From positions 1 through 64,000 of the forward strand of contig NW_024472146.1 in assembly GCF_017654505.1 (NCBI RefSeq): DNA of 64,000 nt, given 5' to 3'. Origin of the DNA: Polyodon spathula. Lineage: Eukaryota; Chordata; Actinopteri; Acipenseriformes; Polyodontidae. Below, piece by piece: positions 1 to 13,858 of the stretch. The translations under genes were made by a program, and so were the position numbers. Within the stretch, counting starts at the first letter, position 1; each line of letters starts with the position of its first letter. A model generated the notes under the pieces. It made no database searches and was not told where the DNA came from. It saw nothing but the letters and a program-made list of their open reading frames with translations.

Positions 1-78
1 CACTGCATTGCACCTTCATAATAAACCTGTTCAATATCAACAATACTCATGTGTTACTTTGTGGCAATTTATTTGGTC

Positions 79-255
79 ACACTTTACATTAAGTGTCTCT
101 AATTATTCACAGAGTAGTTTCTTAGTAAATACATGTGCACTTATACACAATTACAATGTACTTAATGTGTTCATTTTTTTTGCAGCATATATAAAAGTAC
201 ACAATTGTATCAGAAAAGGGTTAGGGTTAGGTTTATATTGTGCAAAAAGATGCAG
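79..255. mobile_element. Truncated copy 1 of a fold-back repeat with telomere-motif core
   Basis: Begins CACTTTACATTAAG, then AT-rich left arm and a core with GGGTTAGGGTTAGG (about 218-231), then ATATTGTGCAAAAA. It matches the element at 21026-21318, but its core is inverted and the distal right arm is missing. Confidence 0.7.
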
Positions 256-959
256 TATTTGAAACAATGAAAATCTTACTAAAAAGCCTTGCACGGATCC
301 CTTTAACATGACCGAACAAGGCAACGATAAAAACATAACAAGAAATCTATGTGATGATGATTGGACGCTTTTAATTGGATCGGTCTGCGGGGCTATGCAA
401 ATTCAAATCGAGACGCAAGCCATTGGGGAAGCCTTTTCATTTGAATCTTGTATCCAGAGCTATTGTTCATCTGACAAACATGACAATGCGCTCTAGGATT
501 AAACTGCTGCTGTAAAAATGTACCAGTAAATATTTCTTGCTATAAATTGTAGTCGTTAAAAATGTTACAGCTCAGTATGATCACAGTCAGCATGAGACTT
601 GCCAGAATTCATAATCAAATTTATAAACAAATAAAAAAAATGCCTAGCTAAATCTGTTCAGTAAATGTCAGATCCCTGCTTGTTTTTTGTATAAAGGCAC
701 TATTAAAGACTATAATCATGTAATTCTTAAGTTTTATTTATTATAGTTTATTAGTTTCTAAATAGGTTAATATTTATTAATTAATGCAAAATGAACAATA
801 TTTGTTGGCATGTTAATAGTTGTTAACAGCTGATAAACTAAGAAAGAGCCCTTTAAAATAAAGCATGATCCAATGACTTTATTGAAATCAGTTTTCTTAA
901 GGTATCATGCCAATCCCAGCAAACTACCGTATTAGGATTATGCAAATATTAGTTCCGGA

Positions 960-1043
960 TCCATTATGATGCCACTCTTATCCATTATGATGTCATTGTT
1001 TTCCATTATGATGTCACTGTTATCCATTATGATGTCACTGCTG
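960..1043. repeat. 21-bp minisatellite, 4 units
   Basis: Four head-to-tail 21-bp units starting TCCATTATGATG, at 960, 981, 1002 and 1023. They differ at a few positions in the last nine bases. Confidence 0.95.
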
Positions 1044-1863
1044 CTGGTCCTGCCAGGGTTTGTGCAGCGTGTTGTGCTGGTATTGTAATGGTGTCCTGTT
1101 TAAATATATTATGTTGTTCTGCTACCATGCAAGACCTGACTTATTTAAACTGGCTGAAATTGAACATGCAGCCTGGAGCTCGTTAGCTATTCCAAATGGA
1201 GAGAGACCGTAAAAGAATAAGTACTGGTTTTGCTGGAAAGTCTTACTGATTTTCTTTCTTTCTTTCCTTTTTCTGCTTCTCCTTGCAAGTTTTAATCAGA
1301 AAATGAACCTGCTGTAACCCCTGAGCCTTACAGGTTCTGGTAGTTGAATCCTGCTTTGTGACGATGGCTTCTGAGCAGCAAGCCAAGAAATAAACTATTG
1401 TAAACTTTATTGCTGGTGAATTACAAGTATTTTTACGCAAACAAATACAAATACCTTCAAACTACAAGCGATGCTGTGGTTTTGTCTAGCAATCTAATTA
1501 ATGCAGGTGGTTTCCAGGACATTTCAGCAATTCAAACGCAATAAAATTCTCCTGTTGCTCTCTGACAGTCAGACACACACATTGCTATGTAACAATCTGC
1601 CATTATAGCCCTTGGCCTGGTAATTATAAAACTAGGTTAAGCTTTTATGTTATAGACATATGTTACACCTAGAACCAGGTAATCATGTGTTCAATTTTAA
1701 AACACAGTAATCACAGTAATTATTTTCTTTGTGATTACAATGTAATATAACCAGATATAATGTAATGCAATATAACCAAGTAATACATGGGATATACAAT
1801 ATGCATAAGGATGGAATGTTGAGAGTAACTATAGTTTCTTTGATTGGGATTTAGCACACACTG

Positions 1864-1876
1864 CCACCAAGTGGCC
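1864..1876 (+). promoter_or_regulatory. CTCF-like motif (one mismatch)
   Basis: CCACCAAGTGGCC differs from the CCASYAGRKGGC core at one position. Weak on its own. Confidence 0.2.
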
Positions 1877-3782
1877 AAATGATGTAATTGCAAATATTAC
1901 CTGAAAAGGGAAATCTGAATTTTGGCCCTAATTTGGAGTATAACCAAGTGGGTAGCCTCCTTTGTAATTCCACAAAAAGGGTCAGTCTCTTTCCGATCCA
2001 CACACCACAATATAAACATCAGATGAGCATACATCAGGGGAGAGATCATCCATCACAGACTGGGGCTCCCAGCAGTGCAGACATGTTCATAATACCATCC
2101 TGTAAAGGATGACTGACAGAAGGGGAATTCGAGCCAGAGGAGCAAAAGATTGTAAAGATGGTGGAGGCCTGAAAGTTTTCGAAACAGTGTTTTTACTCCG
2201 GGAGAGACATTTAAAGCGAAAAGCCGCATGAAGAAGGTGGTTTGGAGATATCTGTTTTGAATCTGTGGAATTAGGTTTGAAGATGCCCTAATGAAAGGCT
2301 GAATGGGCTGCATGGTGTTCCATTGCTGGAGCAGACTTGTTTTACAGAACCTCCACAGAGGGAGAACACCCAGACTGCTTGTCTGGGATGATCATTTCAG
2401 TGTAATATTCTTTAATTGCATCACTCCACTAAGGCCAGGCCAACCCAATGAATCCACCAGGCTCTGACTGCGCAATGCCGCCTCTTATTTAAAGAGACAG
2501 TAGGCTATTTACTCAGATTTCTTGGCAACCCGACTGAGGTTTCTTCTAAACTGCCTGGCAGCACTTTTTTCTTTTAACCAGGAGGTTTGCCTTAATGATG
2601 CACCATCTGGAGACGGTTTATATCAAAAAGAAGAAGAAAAAAAGAACACAGTGGGGCTGATTGTCATACCTTTTTAAGTGTAAATGACTATTTTTTAAAA
2701 TACATGTATTATTTAATAAATAACTGATACTCAAGTACAATTACACTTTAGCACAAACCATTTTATGCATTTAAATAAGTGAATCAATAAATACATGCGC
2801 TAGAACTTAACCCCACCCCCCTTTAAGATGTTATTTCTTGCCTTTGAATGTTTTATTTTTATTTGGTACCCCCTTATGGCTGGGATTGGGCTATTACTTT
2901 CTAAGTGAGGTACACTGTCTTAAAGGCAAAGTCATTTTATTTAATGTGTACTGCTACAATTGAACCTTTGTAATCGAGCTGAGAAAATAGAAGTTCACAA
3001 CATATCTTCACATATCTATAAAAATGAAAAAATCATTCATACAATCTGAATAGTCTTACACAGCATAAACGGAGGTCAAGAGGAGCAGATGCTTGCTGTG
3101 GCCATAAATAACACTGAGAAGCTGTTACATGTGAAACTACAATTTAAATCAGTTACAAGATAAGATAACTTGAGATGATGTTTACCTGGAATATCAGTAT
3201 TCCAGGATACAGTACTGGCTTGCCACAGACCACCAGCTCAGACTTAAGGAAAATGGAAGAATACAGGTGACTATCAGGCTTCTGCCCATAGGAAGCCCAC
3301 TAGTCTTTGTGAAGTGATCCCCGAGCCTCGGCTGGCCCTGTAGTGGTTTGTTCAATGACTTGCATTCACCGCTCTGTGTCAATATTTTCAGACAGGGCAC
3401 AGCTCAGCGGTTTGCCAAGAGGAACAAATAAGCTTGCTGTGTACAGGGAAGGTCACCCACAAAGCAGGAAGTGTTTGTTTTTCATTGGCCTGCTGGTCCA
3501 GATGGCATTTACACTAAAATCTCACTTAAGGTCCTCGTATGATGTCATTAGTATCTACAGAGGTTACGGTCTACATTTTGGAGAAAACACATGAATTTGG
3601 AAAACACAATTATAGGACTGAAGACTTTTTTCTTAATGAATTATTTATATATTATTATTTATTTTATATAATATTATATATATATATAGAAGCGTTTTCG
3701 CAAAATATTGGGATAACCCTATGACATTCTAACATTGTTTCTTACAATTAATTTTGAATTCATACTGTATAACATACCAGTG

Positions 3783-3783
<1 letters not shown>

Positions 3784-3835
<52 letters not shown>
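3784..3835. repeat. (TA)n microsatellite
   Basis: About 50 bp of TA dinucleotide; a shorter TA run lies at 3672-3689. Confidence 0.95.
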
Positions 3836-3838
<3 letters not shown>

Positions 3839-4671
3839 TGAACTCTGTTTATCTACGCGCTTGGGGGGGCATATGTCCACAGATGTGTGAAATCCGTGGA
3901 AAAATGAGGTGTCATTGCGTGTGACTAGCATGCATGTATAAATTCCAGAAACTAGTAATGTAAACCAAATTAGCGTTCACTGGAGATGTATGCAATACAA
4001 TATATTACAAAGGCAGAAGAATGTTTTAAATTTGTTTACTTTAACATTGATACTCCTGGCAAAATCTTTTCAAAATGCGATAACCCTCCAACCTGGTGAC
4101 ATACGCCATCGCCACCAGCTGGACAAGTAAGGCATAACAATTCCTGAAAAAGGCAGCAGATCGAGACTGCCTGTTTGTAGGCATTCCTATAAAGAGAGTC
4201 ATCTTCATTGTCTGTAGTGGGTAGTTGCATAACCCCGCAGAGAGCTGATCGCAGAACAGCCAGTGTTATACTCCCTCTGCCCATGCATAGCTTGGTTGGC
4301 GAGTGTTGCTAACTGGTGCCAATTAAAACCAGGATGTTTGGAAATCGTGTGTGGGTGGAATGGAATGCAGACTAATAGTCGTCTCTATTAAACAATACTA
4401 CTGCCATTAAGATTTCTTCATACTTGATGGTAAAGATAAACTGATGTCTGTTTTTTTTTATCAAATGGCTAGTGCATGACTAACTAGTAAGCCTTCAGAA
4501 GAATTAATTGACATGATAATGATGTGACTGTCTAGCTTTTCTGTTGATTTTATAGCCCATAAATTTGGCCAACGCAACTACAAGAAAAATAAGAGCCATT
4601 TTCATACGTTTTTTGTGTATATTTCAACCCATTGTAAATGACTATCAACAACGAGAATGAATATATACCTA

Positions 4672-4872
4672 TGCTGGCCACTTTATTAGGATATCTTCCT
4701 TCTCAGGGTACATTGTTAGGTGGAAGTGATCCATAGCAATCCTTCAGTAAATGACGGTATTCACCCAGCCTTCCAGAGATATCATGGGATCCAGGGTATA
4801 CCAGGAGAACATGTTCCACACCAAACCAATGCCAAGCCCAATAGGGTAGGTCCTAATAAAGTGACCAGACAG
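4672..4872. mobile_element. MITE with terminal inverted repeats (GGCCACTTTATTAGG type)
   Basis: The left end TGCTGGCCACTTTATTAGGA and the right end TCCTAATAAAGTGACCAGACAG are inverted repeats of about 20 bp with few mismatches, about 200 bp apart. The TIR resembles a family common in fish genomes. No coding capacity. Confidence 0.7.
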
Positions 4873-5806
4873 TTTACAGTTGGAGGTTAGCTAAAGATAG
4901 TTAAAAGGGACTCCCATTTAAAATGAAATCGTATTTTTACTACAGACAGATTTGACTTTTAACAGCATTTCAAAATCCAGCACAAGCATGTTTAAAACCA
5001 AATGTATTTGAAAATCCAATTGCGAGGTTTGTAAAGTCTTTGATAACTGCAGGGGTCTGAAAGTCTGTCCTTACGAAAGCCCGGGGCTACAGTTTCACAG
5101 TGGTTTGCATCCTGCCAACACACTGTATGATTTGAATGTGCCAATAATGTAAACAGCTCAGGGACAGTGATTGCGATCTGCCTTTGTGATCACTGGGGAA
5201 GGATTTGAAGAGTTATGGTTTTGTATTATTTTGTATGAAATGTTATGAAGGCAATTGTTCTTTCGGCTTATATGGTCATGTGTTAACAGACGATGCATTC
5301 TCCGCTCCAGTCTTAAAGGAGGGTTAAACAAACCCTTTTCTTACCTCTTATTAATATCAGCAGCTTTGGTTATTTTACTATTTACTGTATGTTTAACATC
5401 AGGGACTTCAAAATGTTTCAGATATAACACAACCTGTTTTCTCTCTGGAAGCTCATCACTTCCTGTATGGGAGGTCACAATGGGAGTGAAACAGCTATAG
5501 GGCATGATGTGATTAGATACCAGGTTGATTTAGTAATGGACCAGTGTTAATAAGAGGTAAGAAATGTATTTTTAGACCCTGGTTTGCGCTCTTTTAAAGA
5601 GTGGGGTTCTGCAGATGTGTGTGGTGTTGGTGGAGGTGCAATGAGTTAATGCATTCGCCTTTCAAACAAAACAGCAGCACAATTAGTCACTGTGGTCTCA
5701 AAATAGATCTGGTGCGATTCTTGCATTGAATAAACAGAGAAGACATTTCATGACTACCAAACATTAGTCTGGATTTCTCTTGCTGTTTTAACATGATATA
5801 GAACAG

Positions 5807-5843
5807 TCCCCCCCACCCCCCCACCCCCACCCCCCACCCCCCA
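5807..5843. repeat. C-rich simple repeat (CCCCCCA)n
   Basis: A 37-bp tract of C runs separated by single A bases. Confidence 0.95.
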
Positions 5844-8007
5844 ATATTTTTTAAAGCTGTTCACTAAGATTTAATCAGTTGCATTGTCTTTGTGTACATC
5901 TGCAGTATTACAGCACACTTAGAAGAAGGGCTGTTCAGCTGGAAGATAATGTATACCAATTACTCTGCCACTGTGGCAAATAAACAAATTACTCACTGAT
6001 TCGGAAACTTGGAAAGGCTTTCTTGGTCCCACATTTCCAGTTCTCCAGACATCAGAATAATACAGCTCATCTTTTTAAAGGTTATTCAGTATAAATAAAC
6101 ATGCTTACTTGAAGCTGTCTGCATAATTCTGTTTAGGTTGAAGTGTCCTTGAATGTGGGTTCTTTCCTCTCTCCACATTTATAAAGCAGAAAGTCAAAAC
6201 TGTGAGTGACATACAGCACAACTGCCACCATTGAGAACATGTTTAGGCATCATTTTAAATACTGCAGTATTTACTTAATTCCTGCTCTTGAAGGAAGAAA
6301 GGGTCATGTTTTTGTAACAAGACAGAGTAAAACTAACTCTCTTTTAAGATTTATATTACTTCATTGTTTGTTTTATAATTTGTAAAATCAATGTCTTCCC
6401 CTTTACAATAAAATGGGAACAAATTGATTAACATTAAACATTAAAACAAATAGACCTAAAATTTATGAACAACATTCTTAGTAATAAAATCCTTTCATGA
6501 AAATAGTTTAAACGTGTGATCTTAAACTGTGAATTACTTTCTTTAGACAGAGAACGAGAGAAAAAAAGAGAGACAGAAAAGATGTATCAGCTGATACGTT
6601 TCTATTTCAATTCGCCCACTGATTTGAACAATTTACATCCCAGTGTAACAGGAATACAGCTTTCAGGATATCATTTCTCATAAATATTTAATTGCAATCA
6701 AACTGTGTTTTCAAAGTATAGGATAACCGGCAGTGGGATCATGGCCGTGTTACAGCACAGCAATAGCTGGACAGAAACAGCAAACACTGTGGTGTCTAAA
6801 AAGCCTATTTTTGGTTACTTTATATCTTTTTCTTTTGCTGGGGAACCTGTTGCGTGTTTTGAGCAACAGTAAATCACGTGAGCATTTCCTCGCGGAGCTC
6901 TTCAGCAAGCCGATCGGCCGCGTCTGAATACACCGGCATGAGGAGACAATGAAACCTGAGTCTACGGCATTAAGAATTCAAACTCTGGAAAGTGGTCCCT
7001 GCGCACGCCGTGTTTTGTCATCAGTGATCCATTAGTGTCACTTTTTTTTTTTCTTTCATTATGTTTGAGTCAATAACGGGAAGAATTCCGCCCCCACTTC
7101 GCCCCAAATGGTTACAATATACCTTCTTCACGCCTGCACCATCAGCAGGGTTATTAGGGTGATCAATCACAAGCTAGTGCACTGTGCCTGCCTGTGTGGC
7201 TTGTTTTACACAAAAGTCCTATGCTTTGTACTCAATACTGTGTGCTGAAATTCCATCAAGAGCATATGGGCTTTATGTAACTTTGCCTCTGCAACCGTTG
7301 TCTTCCCAAATCAGCCTGCATATGGGGAGATCTTTAATGCACAATCCAGTTGCAATAGTGTGAGACGACAAACAAGCAACCACTATTGCTCCCGTTTAAA
7401 TGAATACGTATTCATTGGGTTTTTTTCCCGTGCCTAGCAACGACCGGTTCTGGTCTCTGGATTAAGGGATTCTGGAGTTCACTGCGGCGTGCAGCAGCTC
7501 CAGTCCTTATTATACTGCCAAACAAACAAAAAAATCAAATTGCAGTGGTTACTGCTTATGTGCATTCACTTGCTTATATGATCGTTCTGCGGTTCACTGA
7601 CATAAAAAAGCAGTAGCAGAACCCTTCAGTGTCCCACATGTATACATTCTTCAATCTTTATGTAATTGTGCCTTCAAAGCAAGCCCTCTTTGATTTAAGG
7701 ATAATAACACAGGGCGATCGTGACCTACTTGCATTATGGCATTACACAACCTGCAGTGGTTAACCTGGGAGGCAGACCTCCTAATGGGACTGTGCTATTA
7801 GGAACCCTTCTCATACACTACACAAGACCACAAAGAAGCATTATTCTATAGTGCCCCTTCAACCTGGCATAACTTGTCGGAGGAATTGTAAAGTGTTTAC
7901 ATTGCTCTAATAGTTTAAACAGCTTGCAACTTGTGAAAGCAGTGAGCTCTATTGATCTCTATAGTAGCAGAGCTTAATGGGACCAAACCTGCCATTTATC
8001 TTAATTT

Positions 8008-8195
8008 TGCTTTTATTTATTTTTATTTAGAGTGCCCAATTATTTTGTTCAATCTTTTTTTCCCCCCTCATCACATACCCACACAGCTCAGGAGAGCTGA
8101 AGGTTCAGTGGGCGTACTCTGATCCCACGACCGGGCCAGCTTCCTCTTCTACACCCAGGAACTCGAGAGCAGATGTCATTGAGCTACCAGCCTGT
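8008..8195 (-). mobile_element. Dispersed SINE-like repeat, copy 1
   Basis: On the minus strand: CTGGTAGCTCAATGACATCT head (A-box-like), then a body shared with 16687-16861 (AGAAGAGGAAGCTGG, GGTCGTGGGATCAGAG, CCACTGAACCTTCAG), and an A/T-rich tail after TTGGGCACTCTAAAT. The tRNA origin is inferred; the match between the two copies is seen directly. Confidence 0.75.
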
Positions 8196-8199
8196 GCAG

Positions 8200-8372
8200 G
8201 ATAAAAGCCAGCCCTGCAGGTGTCTGATTTTGAGCTCACTGTGGGTCCAGCAAGCAGGGTTCACTGTAGTGTGATGTGGAGAAACAGTCCCTGCTGGTTT
8301 TGCCTCTCAAATGACTCACACTGCGCACCACGCGGCTGTGCTTTTACCAGGTGAGCCACTTGGGGAGCCCCA
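8200..8372 (-). mobile_element. Second tRNA-derived SINE head next to SINE copy 1
   Basis: On minus it starts GGGGCTCCCCAAGTGGCTCA, with the A-box-like AGTGGCTCACCTGG, followed by GCGTGGTGCGCAG. This resembles fish tRNA-SINE heads starting GGCTCCCGAGTGGCGCA. No good B box was found, so it is degenerate. Confidence 0.45.
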
Positions 8373-10833
8373 TCTTACTTCTAAATTGATGAGACTTACA
8401 CACACTGTTAGAGACGTCATATCACGTCACAAATTCATTTTTTAAACAATGATAATATTTAGATTCGCCACTGTCTGTTACTTTTGGCTTTGAAGATACA
8501 TATTTTTGTGTCTGGTAAAAGCGGGTCAAATAAAAACATCTTGGCTATCGATGGCCTAGTCTGGCAGGGCTGCACTTGTAAATATTTCAAGTGTTTTTGT
8601 TTTTGTGTACAGGAAGTTTTATGTATTTTTAATGTAAGGGTGTACAGAGAATGCCCAGGTGCTGATTGATTGATTGCCAGTTTACCCTGGCCACATGATA
8701 TATAACAAGATCCAGTGCGTCTGTTCAAGGGCTAAGTTAGTTAAGACAAGGGCTGAGACCAGCACGGTGTGCTTTCTGTCCTGCACTGAGATGGTCTGAG
8801 CTTGGGTGCTGTTGTCATTTTGTGCATTGGGTTTGTTTAAACGCTTATTTTGTTTTTATTAAATAGAAGTGCATGAGAGGCGCTGGACTGCAGTCTTCCG
8901 TCTCTGCATTTGTTATTGCTGCTGCTAGCCAGCCTTGACCTCTCCCTAACATACCTTCCTGTACCCTGGGGTTCCTAATCAGGGTACTGCAGGGTGACTG
9001 GCCCTTGCAACCCCACAGTGTGCCTCCCACCAATCCCAACAGTGGCAGTACGAAGGAGAAACTGAAAGCTTCTTGTGCAGTTTGATGATGTGGTGTGCCA
9101 GGTAGTATCACACCCCAAGCAGTGGCTACAAACTAGGACCCACAGATCTATACAGAACAAACACGAGGATCTATTGAATCCAGGGGCTAGACCAAATAAC
9201 CTGACAGATTAGGCAGACCAGCAATGCAGAGAGACACAATCTATTAGCAATAACATTTATTGACTATCTGCTATTTAACTGTAGAAGTAGTTAATGTTGA
9301 TAAAGTAAGGAGGTGCCCAATTAATTAGCATGGGATATGTTCAAAAATAAAAATAACAAATGAACAACGTAAGACTAGTTTTGCATTTAGCAGCATGGAA
9401 CTAGACTTAAATACATCATGTCTTTTTTATTATTCAAAAGCAATAAGTGAAAACATTTGTAAACTACACAAAACCCTTCAAACACAACTGAAAACATGCA
9501 TGTGCGTGTAATAATAATACATAGAAATATAATACATGCAGTGAGAAAACTACTACCCAGCCACGTTCTGTTAAAAATGACAAACTTGAAAAGAATATTG
9601 AACAAATTGACTAAAGGTATCAAAACCAAGGAAAATATTTGTTGCATGATTGTGGTAGATTGGTTATTTTTTTGTATACTATAGCGATGCATGGGTGACT
9701 TGCATGCTGGAGAAGAATATCAAAACAATTGAAAGCAGTTATCGAGACTGACAAACACACACACACACACTCGCGCACGCACACACGCTGAATCCCATGG
9801 CTCCATCTGTCTTTTGATCTGAAGCTTTTGTGCCTTGACGATTACATCAATAAATAAAGCAAAATAACATTAACAATAACTTGAACTATATGATCTGGGG
9901 CATAATTTAATAAAATTAGTATCAGTGTTTTAAGATTTGGCCATTTAGGTGAAATTCTAAGCCAGCCTTGGAGTAATTTGGCCGTAAGGAAATTGATTCT
10001 GGCCATCAGCACTTTCTCATTTTCAACAGAGCCAGGAGCTAACCAGGTTAATTTCTGTTAAATGCGTTACACGGGTCGCTTCTCCTTTCCATTCGAATGA
10101 TTATGTGTCTGCAGTGAGGGATTGCAATGTTCAGACAATTATCATCTTCCATCATTTCAAAAGAGGAATTAGGTAAGGATATTTACCATTTGAACAAGTC
10201 TTTATTGCAATATTTTGCTACTTTTTTCCATAAACTATTTTTGATTGGTATTTTTAACATGTGTATAACTTAAACGAAACCCCCGTCTCTTGAAAATAAT
10301 TCATACATGCCACCACTTCCAAGAAAGCATGTAAAAGACAAGGCATGTAATTCATTAGCAAGCCTTTTATCCACCATGTAATAACAATAATTAAGCATGC
10401 AGCCTAAATTAATGTGGTGGGATAGTTTATTAATAATAAAGGACCTACAAGAGATGCTAATAATCCATCGTTCACATGCTCTTCCTAAATGATGAAAAGA
10501 AAAAGTCAATAATAATGATATGAATGCAGGAATGCTTGCACTTACCAAAGTTGCATGAAACCACTAAGGGACAGGACAAATGAAGGATCAGTGTGGTGGG
10601 TGAGTGGAAGCAGATGGTGGAATTCTAACCCACTGCTGGCTGACCACTCTTATTTGCAGTGGCTGGCTTGAAGAGGCTTCTAGTGGCAAGCTGCAGGTAT
10701 ATAATAACACAGATTAATGATGTCTGCTCAGGATGGTTGAACCCCTATCCAATCTGTACCGTGATGAAAAGGGGGGGGGGTCAACATAGAGTCAGAATAC
10801 ATTCAAACTTGTTATATAAAAATGCAAGCTGAA

Positions 10834-11110
10834 TACAGCTATGGCCAAATGTTTTGCATCACCCTATAGAATTAACTCATTCTGCTTCATAAAGTCCAGT
10901 GAAACCTGCTAGAATAATGTTGCTTTAACATATCGAATTACATACCGCTTTTGTAGTTTTTACTGTAACGGAAAACTGACAAAAATTTTTAAAAATGTGA
11001 CATTTTCAAAATCTAACATGAAATACTACTTCACTACTATTATGGCTTCCGGTAGACTTTTGCGATATCATTTTGTAACTTCTTTGATTGCATGATGTTT
11101 AATAAAAGAT
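10834..11110. mobile_element. Tc1/mariner-like non-autonomous fragment, copy 1
   Basis: Starts TACAGCTATGGCCAAATGTT, a start typical of fish Tc1-like ends, then GCATCACCCTATAGAATTAA. It aligns over about 90 bp with 21640-21730. No transposase frame is left. Confidence 0.55.
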
Positions 11111-11182
11111 TGATATTCTGATCATATAGGGTTTATTTTTATTTTTATTATGTCCCCCTTAGTAGGAGCAAATGGTCTTCTG

Positions 11183-11243
11183 AGCCTTGATGAGCAGAAC
11201 GGCCCCTTCTCGCTCCCAAACGTTCCTTATGTTCTTGTGTTCA
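11183..11243 (+). mobile_element. Short retroelement-tail-like fragment
   Basis: A stretch with GATGAGCAGAACGGCCCCTT and ending CTTATGTTCTTGTGTTC. It resembles a repeat end I recall as frequent in non-teleost fish DNA. Family not assigned. Confidence 0.4.
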
Positions 11244-13771
11244 GTTTCCAGCACTATGTACAGTGCAGGCAGGTGCAATGCAAGCTGCCTTAGTGAAGAG
11301 GATGTGAAGATGGAATCAGCTGGATTTCTTGGATACAAATTGTTGAATTAGCATAATAGCTAGCCAAAATATAAATACCAACTATTGAGGCTTCTTTATG
11401 ATTTCATTCTGAGGAATAGCCTGGCTCTAAAATTAGCTGACATTTCAGGATAAACGAGCCACAAATGTAATTGAGCTAGACACATTGGTTTGAGGCTTAT
11501 CGTGCACAGCTGAAGAGTCTGCCAAAAAACCTTGACAGGATGCAAAACTGGTTCATCCACAGAGTGGCATGTGGGTTAACTTTCAATCTTTCCTCAACTC
11601 ACAGAGCTGTAATGCAGGATACCTAAACCAACCGTATGGTTTTTATTTTGGTTTCATTTTTTCTTAGGCGGTGTTAAAAAAATAATAATAATAATAAATC
11701 TAAAATTCAATTATGCTGTATTCTGTTTCACAAGAGGTGCCGAAAAAGTGGCAAGGAGGTATTTTTAAAATCCACGGCTGGCTGGAAAGAAAAATTACAT
11801 TTCTAAAAAAAAATATTTACCTCCATTGGTAGTTGGCAATAAGCCCTTGATAGAATATAATAATGTGATGCTTGCCTGCATCTTCTCTGTAGCATTGTAC
11901 TTGAAACCTGGCTATGAATAATCTCACATAGAGAAAAAAAGACATATTGAACGACTAAAATACAACTTTATTATTCTTTTTTCTTTATACACATTTTATT
12001 GTACTAATGCACGTTTTAATATATTAACACTCAGCTACCAACATTAGCCACTGGATTTTTCACTGGTCTTCCACCAATCCACTGAGCTGACAAGATCTTT
12101 TCCATCCTTTATTTCCTTTAAGGAACAGCTGTTTGGCTACAAGAAAAGCACGCTGCTTCATTTTTAAGGTCTACAATAAATAGGAAAATGAGAACTTTTT
12201 TTGCCAAAACTCTTTGCAAACCACTTTGAAACTATATAAAAGCAGTTCTAACTTCTGGTTCTCGTTTCCTCTGCGTATCCACATTAATTTGTTTCCCAGA
12301 TACGGTGCCCCATTCCTCTGAAACACTGCTACACAAGTCATATTGGCATCTCCTTTTTTATATATTAAAAAAACCCGGTTGCCACTTGAGATGGGTCCTA
12401 GAGACTTTGATGAGGCCTGCCTATTGCGAACTGGGATTGCCGCCAGTGCATGAGAGATCAAGCAATTCTTTACCCTCATTGGTTTTAATGAGTATGAATC
12501 GTGATACAAACTGATTTGTGAAAACAGATGTGTGTGTGTTTTTTTTTCTTTTGCAGGGTTTTCATTCCTTCGTCTTCTCAAGGTCCAAAATTAGAAAAGG
12601 TCAGTTGAGATGTAATAAATACCTGTAAGAAGAAAAACATCTAAAAAAATGAAATAAAGCTAAATGTTATAATTAAGGTGCACCAGAAATGTCTTTTTAT
12701 GCCAACAAGAAAATTTCAAAGCACTGAAATAAAGCTGGCTTGAAACTTGGTTTCAGGAGACTTGTTTTCAGGTTTCACGCCACGCGTGACATACCAAGGG
12801 AGACTTAGGGCTTAATACAGCAAAGCTGTCTCAAACTAGGTCTCCTGGAACCAGGTTTCAAGCCACTGTTCCTATGGTTTTGTGTTACTTCAGCTTTAGT
12901 CCGAACTCCTGTTTTTGTAAAGGAGAAAATTCCAAACTTGAGTGTTTTTTGTATTCAATTAATCTAAAGAGTCGTTGATTTAAATATGTCCAACTTTTAA
13001 ATATCGAGTTAGAACCAAACCTGCCTTTTTACTTATGTTTTATATTTGGAGACAAACATACACTTAAGAGACTCGCACACAGAGAGAGGCTATTCAAAGG
13101 AAGTTTTCTAAAACTTTTTTAATGACTGTAGTGTTAATATAATTTAGCTCAACTCATTGTTTAAATCTGTTTTGTTTTTTTTTCTCCTTTCTAAAAAATA
13201 AGGCAACATGTACTAATATCAGTTTAAAAGCATGGCCACATCTCAGTGTATTTTAGTGATCTAAACCGAAGCGGATCTGCATAGTGTTTTAATATTTACG
13301 TCAGCGAGTGTGTTCCTAGCATACAGAATTCGTTCCCAAATACGATGACAGCCCATTTGTTAATGGGACCTAAAGGCAGAACCATAAATAAAATGCTTTT
13401 CAAAGGCTGCACCAAGCCCCCTTCATAAAAATAAAAAAAATACATGGTATTTATTTTCATTGTCTTTCATGGGTTCAATAATCAGAAACAGTCCACTGGA
13501 TACAATAATGATGAGCACAGTTACATGCTGTTCTGTCTTGTTATTCAAGAGAAGGCTGCAGCCTTTGTTTTCAAACAACACGCCTTGATCTCAGAGTGAT
13601 TCTTTTGAGGTTGGAAGATGGTAGGCATAAAAATGAGCTACTGCCAGCAATAATCCTGCAGGATCGGATCAAATCCTGTGAACGCCAAAGCATCTCAGAC
13701 AAGTAATTCCAATTTGTATCGCTATAACAGGTTTTGAAAGCACAGGTATTGTTTTTAAACCAGGAAAGAAA

Positions 13772-13794
13772 CAATAACAACAACAACAACAACA

Positions 13795-13857
<63 letters not shown>
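13772..13857. repeat. (AAC)n followed by (TTA)n microsatellite
   Basis: About 22 bp of AAC units run directly into about 64 bp of TTA units. Confidence 0.95.

Positions 13858-13858
<1 letters not shown>

Noticed and set aside
12171..12581. 136-aa ORF on the minus strand, longest open frame in the flank
   Set aside because: No domain or family resemblance, odd composition, no promoter or splice context, and the open length is expected by chance.
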